NCBI GenBank assembly: GCA_035578175.1 | Contig: JAQMRL010000001.1 | Coordinates: 60,969,553 to 61,033,552 of the forward strand | Reading direction: 5' to 3' | DNA length: 64,000 nt | Origin: Catonia carolina | Taxonomy: Eukaryota > Arthropoda > Insecta > Hemiptera > Achilidae | Shown here: piece after piece, positions 11,984-21,559 of the stretch | Position numbering within the stretch: the stretch's first letter is position 1 | How the letters are laid out: each line of letters starts with the position of its first letter | The notes under the pieces: generated by a model | The model's input: only the letters and a program-made list of their open reading frames with translations | What the model was told of the DNA's origin: nothing | Database searches by the model: none | Translations under genes and position numbers: made by a program

Positions 11984-11985
11984 TG

Positions 11986-12200
11986 TAAATAATTTTTACC
12001 TGGAAGAACACAAATGCACAGATTTTCAATTTTATTATTTTACATATTTTGTACTAACCGTTAGAGAAGTCTTTTGCCTCCAGAATTTTTAGTACTTATC
12101 TTCACAATTGAAATTTATTATATGTTAATTCGCAAATCAGTTGCACGTCCCATCTCGTTCTTAAAATTTACTCTCATACTTGGTCATGTTATACGAGTAT
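11986..12200 (+). repeat. Tandem unit A, copy 1
   Basis: A second copy of the repeat seen at 10776-11009, starting slightly inside the unit (TAAATAATTTTTACCTGG). It ends TCATACTTGGTCATGT like copy 0. The mariner lies exactly between copies 0 and 1. Confidence 0.85.
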
Positions 12201-12212
12201 ACGTAGCTACAT

Positions 12213-12463
12213 AGTATATGGAGTAAAATATTACCTACTACTAATATACATTTAAAATCATTTTCAGGGGTTTCGAAGACCGGATGTACGAGCGTAAGAA
12301 AGAAATTCTCGAATTTTAAAGTTCTCATTGCATATGTGTAATACTATACCAATAAAAACCATTTTGATTCAGAAAGAACAGTACAATTAATTTAAAATTG
12401 TGCATATCCCTTTCTTTACAAGCGATTTTAATAATTTGAAATGTGTAGCCCAGTGTTATTGTC
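12213..12463 (+). repeat. Terminal-exon block, copy 1
   Basis: About 250 bases from AGTATATGGAGTAAAAT through the gene 1 terminal exon and 3' UTR to CAGTGTTATTGTC. It is repeated with a few differences at 15474-15728. With units A1 and A2 it shows that a segment holding unit A and this block was tandemly duplicated. Confidence 0.88.
12268..12297 (+). CDS. Gene 1, terminal exon D with stop codon
   Basis: Follows the acceptor TCATTTTCAG (AG at 12266-12267). In phase 0, as required by exon C, it encodes GFRRPDVRA and then TAA at 12295-12297. A polyadenylation signal AATAAA is at 12351-12356, about 55 bases after the stop, so this is a plausible 3' end for the gene. A second frame of the exon, FEDRMYERKKEILEF followed by TAA, is also open, but it would require a different exon C donor phase. 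RNA reads across 9777-12268 would settle which is used. Confidence 0.6.
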   Translation, partial: GFRRPDVRA

Positions 12464-12704
12464 CGAAACATTTTAAGGGGCGTAGAATTGGCTTTATAAA
12501 AAAATCGAAAATTTTTGTAAATAAACATTTTACTATAGCTATTAAAGTAAATACATGACAAAATTTTACTTCGTGTGGTAGCCTAAACATTTTGTCAAAT
12601 GAATTGGTTAAAATTTGCATAATTAAGTATATCAGAATCCTAAACCTCCTAAGTGCGTTTTAGCGTAGTCGGTAAAGACAAAAAAGTGGTAAATAAAGTA
12701 ATAA
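12464..12704. other. Spacer between duplicated units
   Basis: AT-rich sequence after the gene 1 polyadenylation signal and before unit A copy 2. No gene or repeat is recognised. Probably the end of the ancestral duplicated segment. Confidence 0.35.
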
Positions 12705-12925
12705 TTAAGGTCTCTTATTATATGCGCTACAGTATATAAATAATGAATTTGCCTGGAAGAACACCAATGCACAGATTTTCAGTTTTATTACTTTACATAT
12801 TTTGTACTAACCGTTAAAGAAATTTGCCTTCCGAGTTTCTAGTACTTATCTTTAAAATTCAAATTTACTTAAATTTTAATTCGTAAATCAGTTGCACGTC
12901 CCACCTCGTTATTAAAATGTACTCT
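12705..12925 (+). repeat. Tandem unit A, copy 2
   Basis: A third copy of the unit (GCGCTACAGTATATAAATAA, CTGGAAGAACACCAATGCAC, CAGTTGCACGTCCCACCTCG). It precedes the duplicate terminal-exon block, separated from it by the inserted transposon at 12972-15453. Confidence 0.85.
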
Positions 12926-12971
12926 TATACACAGAGTGTTACAGAGTATCCTCTTATATACTCGTCATATA

Positions 12972-15453
12972 CAGAGTGTTTCAGGAAGAATTTGCCATAC
13001 TGCACAAGCTTATTCCTCTCATCAAAATAATGGAAAACGTTTATACAAACATTGGTCCGGAAATGCTTCGTTGGCGAGTTATACTGGGTCAAAGATGTAA
13101 CCTGAAATTCAGCTCCCTCAGTGAAATTAATTCGCACTAAAATTTTTGGGTGTTAATTGAGTAGATAAGTTGGGTGTTGATTAGATAAGTTTTATGGAAA
13201 ATGAGCCGATAAATCGTATAAAACCTGTCCCAGAACTCTATCTCCAATAGTTTAGGAGAAAATCGGGGTAAAGAAAAAAAGGTTAGGGTCGAAAATGTAC
13301 TTTTTTTGCGTTTGGACTACAATAACTCCGTTAAGTTGCCTATAAACAAAGATAAAAGTTAAATACAATTTGTAGAGAATTTTATTCTTAAAAACATTAA
13401 GCCAATAAAAACGAAATAGCTTTCTGTTAAATTCAATTTTATTATGGAACAAGCAAAACTACAAATTATGAAAATCACGCATTGCAAAATGTAGGCCAAT
13501 GTCTCTCAAAATAAATTGATTACAAATCAAAAATTTATTTAAATAATCTACAGTATTAATCATAAAATTACTTAATGGACTTACATTGATAACACTATTA
13601 CAAGAGCTGCTCAAAATGTCCACCTTCATTGTTAATACACATTTCAGCCCGACGATTCCATTCCGAAGAGGCCATTGCATTCTCAAACATTATTGGACTG
13701 TTTTTCATTTCTCGGGCAGCAATCATGATTCTGTGTAAAAGTTCATGTTCATTATCCGATTTTTGAGCATACACTAATGACTTCATGCGTGCCCATGCAA
13801 AGAAATCTAAGGGGTTCAAATCGGGGGATCTCGCTAGCCACGATGTTGGGCTTCCTCGATCAATCCACCTGTTTTGGAATGTTTCATTAAGATACTGAGT
13901 TACAAGGCGATTAAAATGAGCTGGCGCTCCGTCATGTTGAAAATACATGCATCTTCGTGTTATCAGTGGGACATCCTCTAAAAGCTCAGATAGTTCATTT
14001 TGAAGAAAATTTAGATAAGTCTCACCAGACAGTCGACGATTAAGGACGTACGGTCCGACCAGAATATTTCCTACTACACCACACCAGACATTTGTCGAGA
14101 ACCGACGTTGATAGTTAGATTCAGAGGTAGCGTGAGGATTGGCATCATTCCAAATATGATTGTTTCTTGTGTCGTTAATTCCATTACGTTTAAATGTTGC
14201 TTCGTCTGTAAAAAGTATTTTCATGTGTAATTCATTATTAACCAATAACCATTGGCAATAACTGATTCTCTCGCCAAAATCACAATCTTCCAAATGTTGC
14301 ACACGCTGAAGATGGTACGGATGCAAACGTTCACGACGTTATGTTCTCCATATGCTGACGTGTGGAATGTGTACGCGCGCAGATAATCTTCGTGTACTTG
14401 CTAAAGGACTTCGCAGTACCATAGGCAATATTTGTTTATGACTGTTACTTTCCTGTTCTGAATTTAATAGAAACGACCCAGTATCTCTCAGTTTTCTATG
14501 TATGTCAATAAATACCTGTCTGTTGGGAATAATTCGATTAGGAAATCGTATACGATATTCCTCAACAATTTTTCCATCATTGCCATTACAGAACCGTACA
14601 CAAAATTCATATCTGCGTATTCCTCGTTTGTAAATTTATGTGGCATTTTTCTCTTGTTATAAGTTCAAATCACAAACAGTACCTAGTTTAAGAATACAAT
14701 AAAAGTAAACGAATACAAATAAGAATGATAACTAGTACACGAAAATCACAGATAAAAATACACTCTTCTCACTCTTATTTCAGTCGAGCTATGAAATTAT
14801 AAAACTCAGCATAAAACTATTACAACAATGAAAATGGAAACCTGCATATAACCTTATAATGGAACTAGAACTGCTCGTCGAATTACGCAAGTTAGCGCTT
14901 CTAGCGGCTTACCTAAGTACTGAATAACCTTCACTACTTCGTTAACAATAAGTGATTTTCATAATTTGTAGTTTTGCGTGTTCCTTAATAAAATTGAATT
15001 TAAAGAAAACTATTCCGTTTTTATTGACTTTAATTAGATTATTTTTTGAGAATAAAATTTTCTACTAATTGTATTTAACTTTTTTCTTCGTTTATAGGCA
15101 ATTTAACGGAGTTATTGCAGTCCAAATGCAAAAAAGTGTGTTTTCGACCCTAACCTTTTTTCCTTTACCCCGATTTTCTCCTAAACTATTGACTATAGAG
15201 TTCTGGGACAAATTTTATACGATTTGTCAGCTCATTTTCCATAAAACTTATCTAATTAAAAAACTCAATTAACACCCTAAAAATTTCAGTGTGAATTAAT
15301 TTCACTGAGGGAGCTGAATTTCAGGTTAAATCTTTGACCCAGTATAACTCGCCAACGAAGCATTTCCGGACCCATGTTCATATGAAGTTTTTTCATTATT
15401 TTGATGAGAAGAATAAGTTTGTGCAGAATGGCAGATCCTCCTGAAACACCCTT
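12972..15453 (-). mobile_element. Tc1/mariner-superfamily transposon with ~500-bp TIRs
   Basis: Left arm 12972-13477 and right arm about 14947-15453 are inverted copies. Shared phrases, read from the outside in, are GTGTTTCAGGA, GGTCCGGAAATGCTTCGTTG, GAAATTCAGCTCCCTCAGTG, AGTTTAGGAGAAAATCGGGG and CAAAACTACAAATTATGAAA. TA dinucleotides flank both tips (12970-12971 and 15454-15455). The unique middle holds a single DDE transposase gene on the - strand. The element split the duplicated 3' end of gene 1. Confidence 0.9.
13598..14646 (-). pseudogene. DDE transposase (DUF4817-like N-terminus), two lesions
   Basis: A transposase that cuts and pastes its element, of the IS630-Tc1-mariner superfamily in arthropods with a DUF4817-type helix-turn-helix N-terminus. 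It starts with MPHKFTNEEYAD at 14646, matching the usual start. The catalytic half (242 residues, 14326-13598) is open: ILFTDEATF (first Asp), YFQHDGAPAHF (second Asp), RSPDLNPLDFF (third acidic region), ending EGGHFEQLL as the family normally ends. Two lesions are seen: a one-base frameshift near 14600, after FVYG, and an in-frame TAA near 14340 just before LHPYHLQRVQHLE. It is therefore inactive but recent. Family naming is from memory of typical motifs, not a search. Confidence 0.85.
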
Positions 15454-15473
15454 TATAAGTATATAATAGGCCT

Positions 15474-15728
15474 AGTATACGGAGTAAAATTTTACCTACT
15501 ACTACCTAACGTACGTTTTAAATCTTTTTCAGGGGTTTCGAAGACCGGATGTACGAGCGTAAGAGAGAAATTCTGGAATTATAAAGTTCTAATTGCATAT
15601 GTGTAATATTAGACCAATAAAAACCACTTTGATCCAGAAAGAACAGTACTTCTAATTTAAAATTGTGCATATCTCTTTCTTTACAAGCGATTTTAATAAT
15701 TTGAAATGTGTAGCCCAGTGTTATTGTC
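15474..15728 (+). repeat. Terminal-exon block, copy 2
   Basis: A direct duplicate of 12213-12463, starting AGTATACGGAGTAAAAT and ending CAGTGTTATTGTC. It differs by scattered substitutions, so it is a genuine ancient duplicate and not an assembly echo. It contains a second intact acceptor and last exon of gene 1. Confidence 0.88.
15533..15562 (+). CDS. Gene 1, duplicate terminal exon D'
   Basis: Preceded by a better polypyrimidine acceptor than copy 1 (ATCTTTTTCAG, AG at 15531-15532). It encodes the identical GFRRPDVRA and TAA (15560-15562). The 3' UTR is conserved, including ACCAATAAAAACC. It could serve as an alternative last exon, but splicing from exon C would have to skip exon D and cross the 2.5-kb transposon. 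The coding stretch is unchanged while the flanks differ; 30 bases are too few to prove selection. Confidence 0.4.
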   Translation, partial: GFRRPDVRA

Positions 15729-15734
15729 AGAACC

Positions 15735-15860
15735 CAGTCAAAATCTAGTTTTCACCGGAAATACACGTTTTCAGGACTTATGAAGCCAAAAAAATTTTTA
15801 GTAATTCTGTGTGTGTGTGTGAACAAAATATGTCAAGGATGGATTTAACTATGAAGTAGC
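15735..15860 (+). repeat. Fragment of the palindrome repeat family
   Basis: The order of phrases TTTTCACCGGAAATACACGTTTTCAG, AAGCCAAAAAAATTTTTAGTAATT and GTGTGTGAACAAAATATGTC parallels 43180-43270 in the palindrome arm at roughly three quarters identity by eye. It immediately follows the duplicated exon block. Confidence 0.6.
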
Positions 15861-15861
15861 T

Positions 15862-16007
15862 GGAGAACATACGTTTTCTTCTGGTGAGGCTGTGCGCTTG
15901 CGGCCTGATACTGTCAAGAAGAATCAGGCGTCTTGCTGCGTTTGGAGAACATACGTTTTCTTCTGGTGAGGCTGTGCGCTTGCGGCCTGATACTGTCAAG
16001 AAGAATC
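15862..16007 (+). repeat. Direct tandem duplication, 64 bp with period 82
   Basis: GGAGAACATACGTTTTCTTC at 15862 recurs at 15944, and the match continues to TGTCAAGAAGAATC in both copies without visible differences. The 18-base spacer CAGGCGTCTTGCTGCGTT separates them. The period is not a multiple of three, so it is not a protein repeat. Confidence 0.9.
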
Positions 16008-16254
16008 CGAGTTTTTACTGTGTACCCTTTGGTAGGATTTTTACACGAATTAAAAATTTAAAACTGAATGTATTTAAGTGTTGTGTGAAAGAGTTAGTGT
16101 TTTCCCTAGACCCTAAACGAGTAAATGAAACAATAAGGTTTTTCATGCAGACTCCAACTTCTGGAACTGACTCTTTTCTGACATCGTATAAGTACGAGCT
16201 CTGATTCTTTTCACTAAATACCTTTTATATTTTGTCGCCGACGACCCTACCATT

Positions 16255-16640
16255 ATCAGCGCTGCAGGCGGTCCCACTACCTGACGCGGAAAGCGCTAAC
16301 GACGCACAGCCAGCAGTTTCTCCCCTCCCCATTAAGTGGACTCGCCGGTGGGGGATTTAAGCGGCCGCACTGAACTGAGAGTCGCAGTCCAACTGAACGG
16401 ATAACAAGGAAGAAGGGCCCAGCCGAGAACGGACGCACCATCCCTGGTCGACTCTACCGGTGGCAGACGCATTCCCGCACCGGTCAGCCTTCGCCTACTG
16501 GACTGCGAGCGGCACTCGCCATCCAGCTCCCGACCGATGAAGAAGAGGCCAGTCGAGACTAAACGCACCATCTCTGGTCGACGTTACCGGTGGCGGACGC
16601 ACATTTCCGCCTACCCGCCGCTGATGGAAGCCCGTGCGTG
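16255..16640 (-). repeat. GC-rich repeat module, two tandem monomers
   Basis: A GC-rich block in AT-rich surroundings. It contains two similar monomers about 129 bases apart: CGCACCATCCCTGGTCGAC followed by CTACCGGTGGCAGACGCA near 16433, and CGCACCATCTCTGGTCGAC followed by TTACCGGTGGCGGACGCA near 16563. An inverted copy of the module lies at 18470-18535. Tandem GC-rich monomers of this kind are typical of LINE 5' UTRs, but that link is inference. Confidence 0.6.
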
Positions 16641-17604
16641 CCTGATGGCAACACGGAAGATTGAATTTTCGGTGATTAGAATAAGGATCAGAAAATAAAA
16701 ATATGTGACTAACATCAGAAAATTATTTTAATGTGAAAACGAGTGTGAAATAACAATACGTTGATAAAGATAAAAAAACTAAACAATACAGAGAAATATT
16801 ATGGATTGAGCGAGTGATATGCATTTTTTTTACCTTTGCAAGCTGTAACGCTTTCTTTTAACATAAACACACATTTACTGCATTGATACGTGCAACTCTG
16901 GTGATGAAAAGTTTAATGAATTGTACATACTTAAAAATGGTATTTCTTCCTTGTTTCTTCGATAGCAAATTCAAGGTAAAGACATAAAATTATATTTTTC
17001 TTATATAATATTTTGAAATATATTTTCCAATAAGAACTGAATAATGGAAGATAATTCAAATAATTTCCGTTACTGAAATAATGACTAACATGATACACGC
17101 CCTGAAACAAAACAATTTGACCTTTAGATGCATTTTAACAAGTTTATTAAAATTCAGATTTTTCTTTTCTTTCATTAGTAAGAAAGCATTAGGTTAAGAA
17201 GGCGTTTATAAGTAGAATTAATGCACTTTCTCTAGGAAAATTTACTTTATAGTCTCCTGTAACTTATGTCTATAAGGCATTCCCTGCTGTTTGCAAAATG
17301 ATCGGAATGTTTCAGTTTGTATTCATTCAATTATATTGCGCAAAACAAAAATTTATGAACACTCTGTCAGTAAAAAAAAAACAAAAATTTAAAAAATTCT
17401 ACCTATATTTAGTAGAAGATTTGTAGCTCAAGTATTTTTTTCTTCTTTTTATTTTACTTTCTCACTGAGGTATAATTTCTCTACACTACCTTATTTTTCA
17501 AACTTCAAATTAGCAAGTTTATCTGAATCCTATATTTCTAGACTAAGTATTGATACTTAGAAACCTTAGAATTTTAACTTTTTTGTTAGTTGTTTACAGC
17601 TTTA
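16641..17604. other. No feature seen
   Basis: AT-rich intergenic sequence without a recognisable exon, repeat or RNA gene. Confidence 0.4.
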
Positions 17605-17960
17605 AGTTTCAATTTCACCCATCCTCTTCAGAATCTCATAGTTTAGTACTTGGTCTACCGTTGAAACTTGACAATTCTCCTAAGGAAAGTCATTTGTGTA
17701 GTTAATGCCCTCTTCTTATTTCTTTCAGTCAACTTCCATGTCTCAGCACCATAGGAAAGCAAAGTCATTTGTTTTACATAAGTCGAATTCTTCGTTTGTG
17801 TCTTTCCGGATCACTTCAGTACTTTTGAATAAACTACTGGGATTAAAAGCTGAGTACCCCTTTTCACTTGTGCGATTCTGTTTAATATTTCTCGCTGGCT
17901 ATTGATCTCTTTACTAAACAACATTCCCAGGTATCTATACTTTTCCGTATCTTTTTTATA
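17605..17960 (-). pseudogene. LINE reverse transcriptase C-terminal fragment
   Basis: Read on the - strand: EKYRYLGMLFSKEINSQREI, RIAQVKRGTQLL, then LLSYGAETWKLTERNKKR and MTFLRRIVK. YLG followed by YGAETW is the hallmark thumb/linker region of insect LINE RTs. Several frameshifts and stops; no ends found. Confidence 0.75.
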
Positions 17961-17964
17961 CTTT

Positions 17965-18140
17965 GCCGGCCGCATTGGCGCAGTTGGTAACGTGCTCGCC
18001 TCTCATCATGCGGTCTTGGGTTCGAATCCCATTCAGGCACGGCATATTTTCATACGTTGCAAAAATCATTTCATCCTTCACCGTCTGCATTAGCAGTAAT
18101 TGCAGAACAGTCGGACGTAAAACAAAACAAAAAAAATATA
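17965..18140 (+). repeat. tRNA-derived SINE with a different tRNA head
   Basis: The head contains an A-box-like GGCGCAGTTGGTAACGTG and a perfect B box GGTTCGAATCC. The body carries CCGTCTGCATTAGCAGTAAT and GTCGGACGTAAAACAAAAC, the tail shared with 18778-18935. The head is tRNA-like enough to look like a gene, but the body and A-rich tail show it is a SINE. Confidence 0.75.
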
Positions 18141-18179
18141 TATACTTTTCACATACTTCAATATTTTTCCCTTTATTGG

Positions 18180-18770
18180 TAATGTTGCCGACCGGGGCCG
18201 ACGACACGTGGCTGAACCTTGTTTGTGAAATTAGTGATCCTGAAAAGGGCCGTTGTTGGCGTTCGGAAGCGGCGAGCCGGCATGATGGAAGCGGAGCCCG
18301 AAGAGTGACGGCTCGGATACCGAGTTCAGGCTTAGCCTTCCCTCAGCGGCAGTTGGGTCCCCACTGCAGCGTGGCAGTGGTGGCCCCAAGAGCCCCACAG
18401 TGTCGGGTCGGCGTAGGCCGTCTGCCGATAGCGCGGCCGAGGCGGCTCTCGCCGGGCCGGCGAAGGCCGACCGGTGCGGGAATGTAGCGTCCGCCACCGG
18501 TAGCGTAGACCAGGGATGGTGCGTCTGGTCTCAGCTGCGCTCGTCCTCTTCAGTTGGAAGCTCTTCTTTCTTCTTCTTGTCCGGTTGAGAGTTCAATGAA
18601 GAGCGACTCTCGCGGGCGAGAGCGCTCTCTTAAATACCTCTCCGTCGAGTCAACAAGGTGGTGGGGAGAGGCTGTAGGCTCTCCGCGTCAGGCAGGTAGT
18701 GGGACCGTCTGCAAGCGCTATGTTGGTAGGAAGAGTCGGCGACAGTAAATAGAGAATCACAGGAGCCAAA
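18180..18770 (+). repeat. GC-rich island with module shared with 16.4 kb
   Basis: Markedly GC-rich and CpG-rich compared with its flanks. At 18470-18535, GACCGGTGCGGGAATG, CCACCGGTAG and GACCAGGGATGGTGCGTCTG are the reverse complement of the 16430-16490 module. Long ORFs in three frames reflect high GC rather than a gene; none has a domain I recognise. A promoter CpG island or a GC-rich TE end are both possible. Confidence 0.5.
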
Positions 18771-18777
18771 TTTACAT

Positions 18778-18935
18778 CATTTTTGTTTTGTTTTACGTCC
18801 GACATTTTTGCCATTACTGCTAATGCAGACGTTGAGAAAGATGATAGATGAAGATGAGTGATGAAAAACTCCAGACCTGACCAGGAATCGAACTTTGGAC
18901 CCGGCGTAGAAGCCAGTTGCACTAACCACCATCAT
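18778..18935 (-). repeat. tRNA-derived SINE, family 1, 5'-truncated
   Basis: Read on the - strand it has TAGTGCAACTGGCTTCTACG, the B-box region and TCAGGTCTGGAGTTTTTCATC, then the tail GTCTGCATTAGCAG and GTCGGACGTAAAACAAAAC. It matches 27170-27337 in the head and 17965-18140 in the tail. The first part of the tRNA head is missing. Confidence 0.75.
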
Positions 18936-19121
18936 CATTATGACATGAAGAGATTTTTTCTACACTTAGTAATATGTTCATTATTCTGTGAATTCAAATA
19001 AAATCAATAACAAGCGGAATATATCACCACAGTTGATCGTAATAATATTACACATTACCTCGTATTTCCAGTTATACAGTTTCTGAAAATTTGTACTAAA
19101 ATAACAATAATTAATACTTAC
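18936..19121. other. Putative intron downstream of the - strand exon
   Basis: Begins, on the - strand, with the donor GTAAGTATT of the exon at 19122-19280. No following exon was identified with confidence. Confidence 0.3.
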
Positions 19122-19280
19122 TGGAGGTAATAGACAATCGTCTGGTAGATCAGATTCAATCTCTTTTAAATTTTTACATAATTTATATTTCGTACAGAAA
19201 TCATTTAGTCTAACGCGTGAGTTGTATTCACACGTTTCAAGTTCATTTCTTGATTTACATTTGTACATTTGAAAGGTAAG
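19122..19280 (-). CDS. Gene 3, Cys-rich internal exon (unassigned)
   Basis: On the - strand the acceptor CTATATTTCAG is followed by 159 bases that read as exactly 53 stop-free codons in phase 0, ending at the strong donor GTAAGT. The peptide starts LTFQMYKCKSRNELETCEYN and ends SDLPDDCLLPP. Five cysteines (residues 8, 17, 29, 35 and 49) and a CxLPP ending suggest a disulfide-bonded secreted protein. The pattern is reminiscent of insect MD-2-related lipid-recognition (ML)/GM2-activator-like proteins, but I cannot confirm that and give no name. Neighbouring exons were not found; upstream exons would lie above 19281. It has no TE motif. Confidence 0.45.
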
Positions 19281-20094
19281 CTGAAATATAGATATTTAAT
19301 TTTAAATGTACATAACTGAAGCTGACGATTTCCTTATATTTAGAACTAAAATAATTAATCATAACATTATGACAACAATATCGTCGAAAAATTTAAGGGA
19401 AAATGAAATAAAAACAACTACTGTTTTTAGTTGTACGTATCATAATAATTTTATTCGTTCAAAGAGCACTGTAATGCATTTAAAGGTTATGCAGTCTTCA
19501 ATTTTAAATGTGAAAAAAAGTTTTCAAAAAGTAGCTATCGCGTACTACTGTAAATTGTGATTTAAATATAAATACAAAATTGCCATTTGTGCTATTTTTG
19601 TTTTTAGAATTTCTGCAAGTAAGTACTATCAATATACAGTGGAGTGAATTAAAAAGATGTTGGGGTAGGGATCTAATACAACCCACCGACGAGAGTATGC
19701 TCCTGAGTGTTTCTTCAATCAAGACAAAAACCGGACATTTACTCATCTACACATTATACTAATGGTTGTATTAATTTATAGTTGATGATATTTTTGAAGA
19801 AAAACAAAAATGTTGATATTAATCTTTGGTGTTTTTTATGACGAATGTTCAGTAATTAAAGAGGCAAATTAATATATATAAAAATATGGTTCATTCAATG
19901 ACAATGAAACTTTTTAAGGGTCAAGTTGGCAAACTTAAGAACCCTGTTTATCAGTTGTTCGATCATAACTAAAATAAACATAACCTTTTGTTTTTCATTA
20001 CAAACTGTTAGTTCAGTATGGACCGCTGGATGAGCAACGTTCAGTGATAAGAATTTTGCTATCTGAAGGTATGAAACCGGTAGAAAATAACTCC

Positions 20095-20095
<1 letters not shown>
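19281..20095. other. No confident feature
   Basis: Mostly AT-rich. A short + strand run near 19640 (IQWSELKRCWGRDL) looks faintly like transposase or ORF debris, but no family could be assigned. Confidence 0.3.

Positions 20096-20138
<43 letters not shown>
20096..20138. repeat. (AAT)n microsatellite
   Basis: About fourteen uninterrupted copies of a trinucleotide repeat (ATA/ATT/AAT). Confidence 0.97.
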
Positions 20139-20312
20139 TTTTATGGCCTCCACTCACCCCTTATAGCCATCCCAACCTCCATGAAGGTAACTAACAGGGA
20201 AGCGGGGATGACCTACATCAGTAGAACAAGTGGAGCAACAGATAGAAATCCTTGAACGCTGCACTTACCTATCGGGACGTAAAAACATAGGACGTCAAAA
20301 GAAAACACTAAC

Positions 20313-21365
20313 TCATATGTCTAAACTCACAAGTAAAAATGCGCAGGATTGGCAGGAGACTAAACGCACCATCTGGTATGGTACTTCAACGTGAAAAGAA
20401 CTGTAACCCTCCTTCCTGGTATTGATCCTCGTGCATGTAACAGCCTGCACTCCGGATCCCTCCCTCAGGAGCTCCTCAACGTCAGACGCTTTGGCACTGG
20501 GGTCAAATCTTGTCACAAATAAAGGTTTCATCCTTGTCTTAACTTAATTAGTGTGCGCATTCCCACTACCAAAGATAGCTTTTTTGTTCACCTTAGAACC
20601 TTCAACAAAATGTTTTTTAGTGCGCTTCCGGGGCTCAATCCTCACCCACTCTTCCGATCGAGACTCATCCTGAGATACCTTCCCATTCACTATCTGATCA
20701 GCAACCCCGATCAGATCCTTTACTGCCTGATCATCAGGCACCTCACTGTCTTCATTAACAACAACCACCTTCGGTCTGTGCCATTTACCCAGTTTTCTGT
20801 TTACACCTGACTTCAAAACTGCACTAAACGCTGGCTGTGAATCTTCTTGCAAGACTTGGATAGCCGGAGAGGAGACAGTCAATAATTCAACCTTTTTTCT
20901 AAGGATGGTATTCTCACTTCTGATTTCATTTATTACTTTTGCTGAACCATCAATACGTCGTGACATTGCAGCCATCTGCTGCTCCAATCTGGAGATAACG
21001 GCAAACAATTCAGGCACTAGGTCCCTACAGCGACATACTATACTAACACAAACGTCATCATCTTGATCTTCTACAACCCTCTCTTTAACTACAACTTCAT
21101 CTTTACCTAATCCAGACAACAAACATGAACCTGACGAACCAGATCTAGCTGCAGAAACAGGGGTACCTTCACCTTTGGTTTTGCGGGAGCAAACAGTACA
21201 ATCATACTTACTTTCACCATTAACAATAAAAAATTCTAATTCTTCCTCTGAGACATTAGCTCTAAAAATATGAAACATTTTATTACAATCCCTGCACGAT
21301 AGCCTTTTTTGCTTCCCATAAAAGGGTTTGTCACATTCACTACATTTTATTGAAGAGGGTGCCAT
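20313..21365 (-). pseudogene. CR1-like LINE ORF1 with PHD-type zinc finger
   Basis: The RNA-binding ORF1 protein of a CR1/L2-type LINE. It starts MAPSSIKCSECDKPF at 21365. A PHD-type Cys4-His-Cys-like finger covers residues 8-60 (CSEC, CRDC, MFH, CTVC). A coiled-coil-like segment follows around residues 115-165 (ISRLEQQMAAMSRRI), and the C-terminal RRM-like domain begins KPLFVTRFDPSAKASDVEELL. An in-frame TAA at 20544-20546 interrupts it, the frame remaining open beyond. Homology stops after SSFHVEVP near 20382, where GATGGTGCGTTTAGTCTC, a phrase shared with the GC-rich modules, takes over. The adjacent + strand LINE 3' end suggests both are parts of one inverted insertion. Confidence 0.78.
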
Positions 21366-21559
21366 CTTGTCAAAACAACTACACTAACAGTAACACTAAG
21401 AATAGATAAAACTTAAGAACTACAACAAACAAGACCTACAAAGTAGGAGTCAAAAGCATAAAAACTTCGTGTGGTATCAGTTACCGTATCTGTTAAAGAA
21501 AAAGACTCAGCCCTTGGCCAAGGGTGAGAAAAAGGGGATCGCTTCCCTGACCTGCTAGA

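Noticed and set aside
13252..13452. ORFs in the transposon arms (13252-13452 and 15069-15272)
   Set aside because: They lie in the inverted terminal repeats and mirror each other; the transposase is in the middle.
17965..18040. A functional tRNA gene
   Set aside because: The A and B boxes are good, but the sequence continues into a SINE body and A-rich tail shared with other copies. The same holds for the heads at 54538 and 59736.
17963..18487. A 174-residue + strand ORF as a gene
   Set aside because: It starts inside a tRNA-derived SINE and continues through a GC-rich repeat; GC content explains the lack of stops.
18981..19121. Extending the - strand Cys-rich ORF past 19122 to its stop at 18981
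   Set aside because: A consensus GTAAGT donor sits exactly where the sequence loses coding character.
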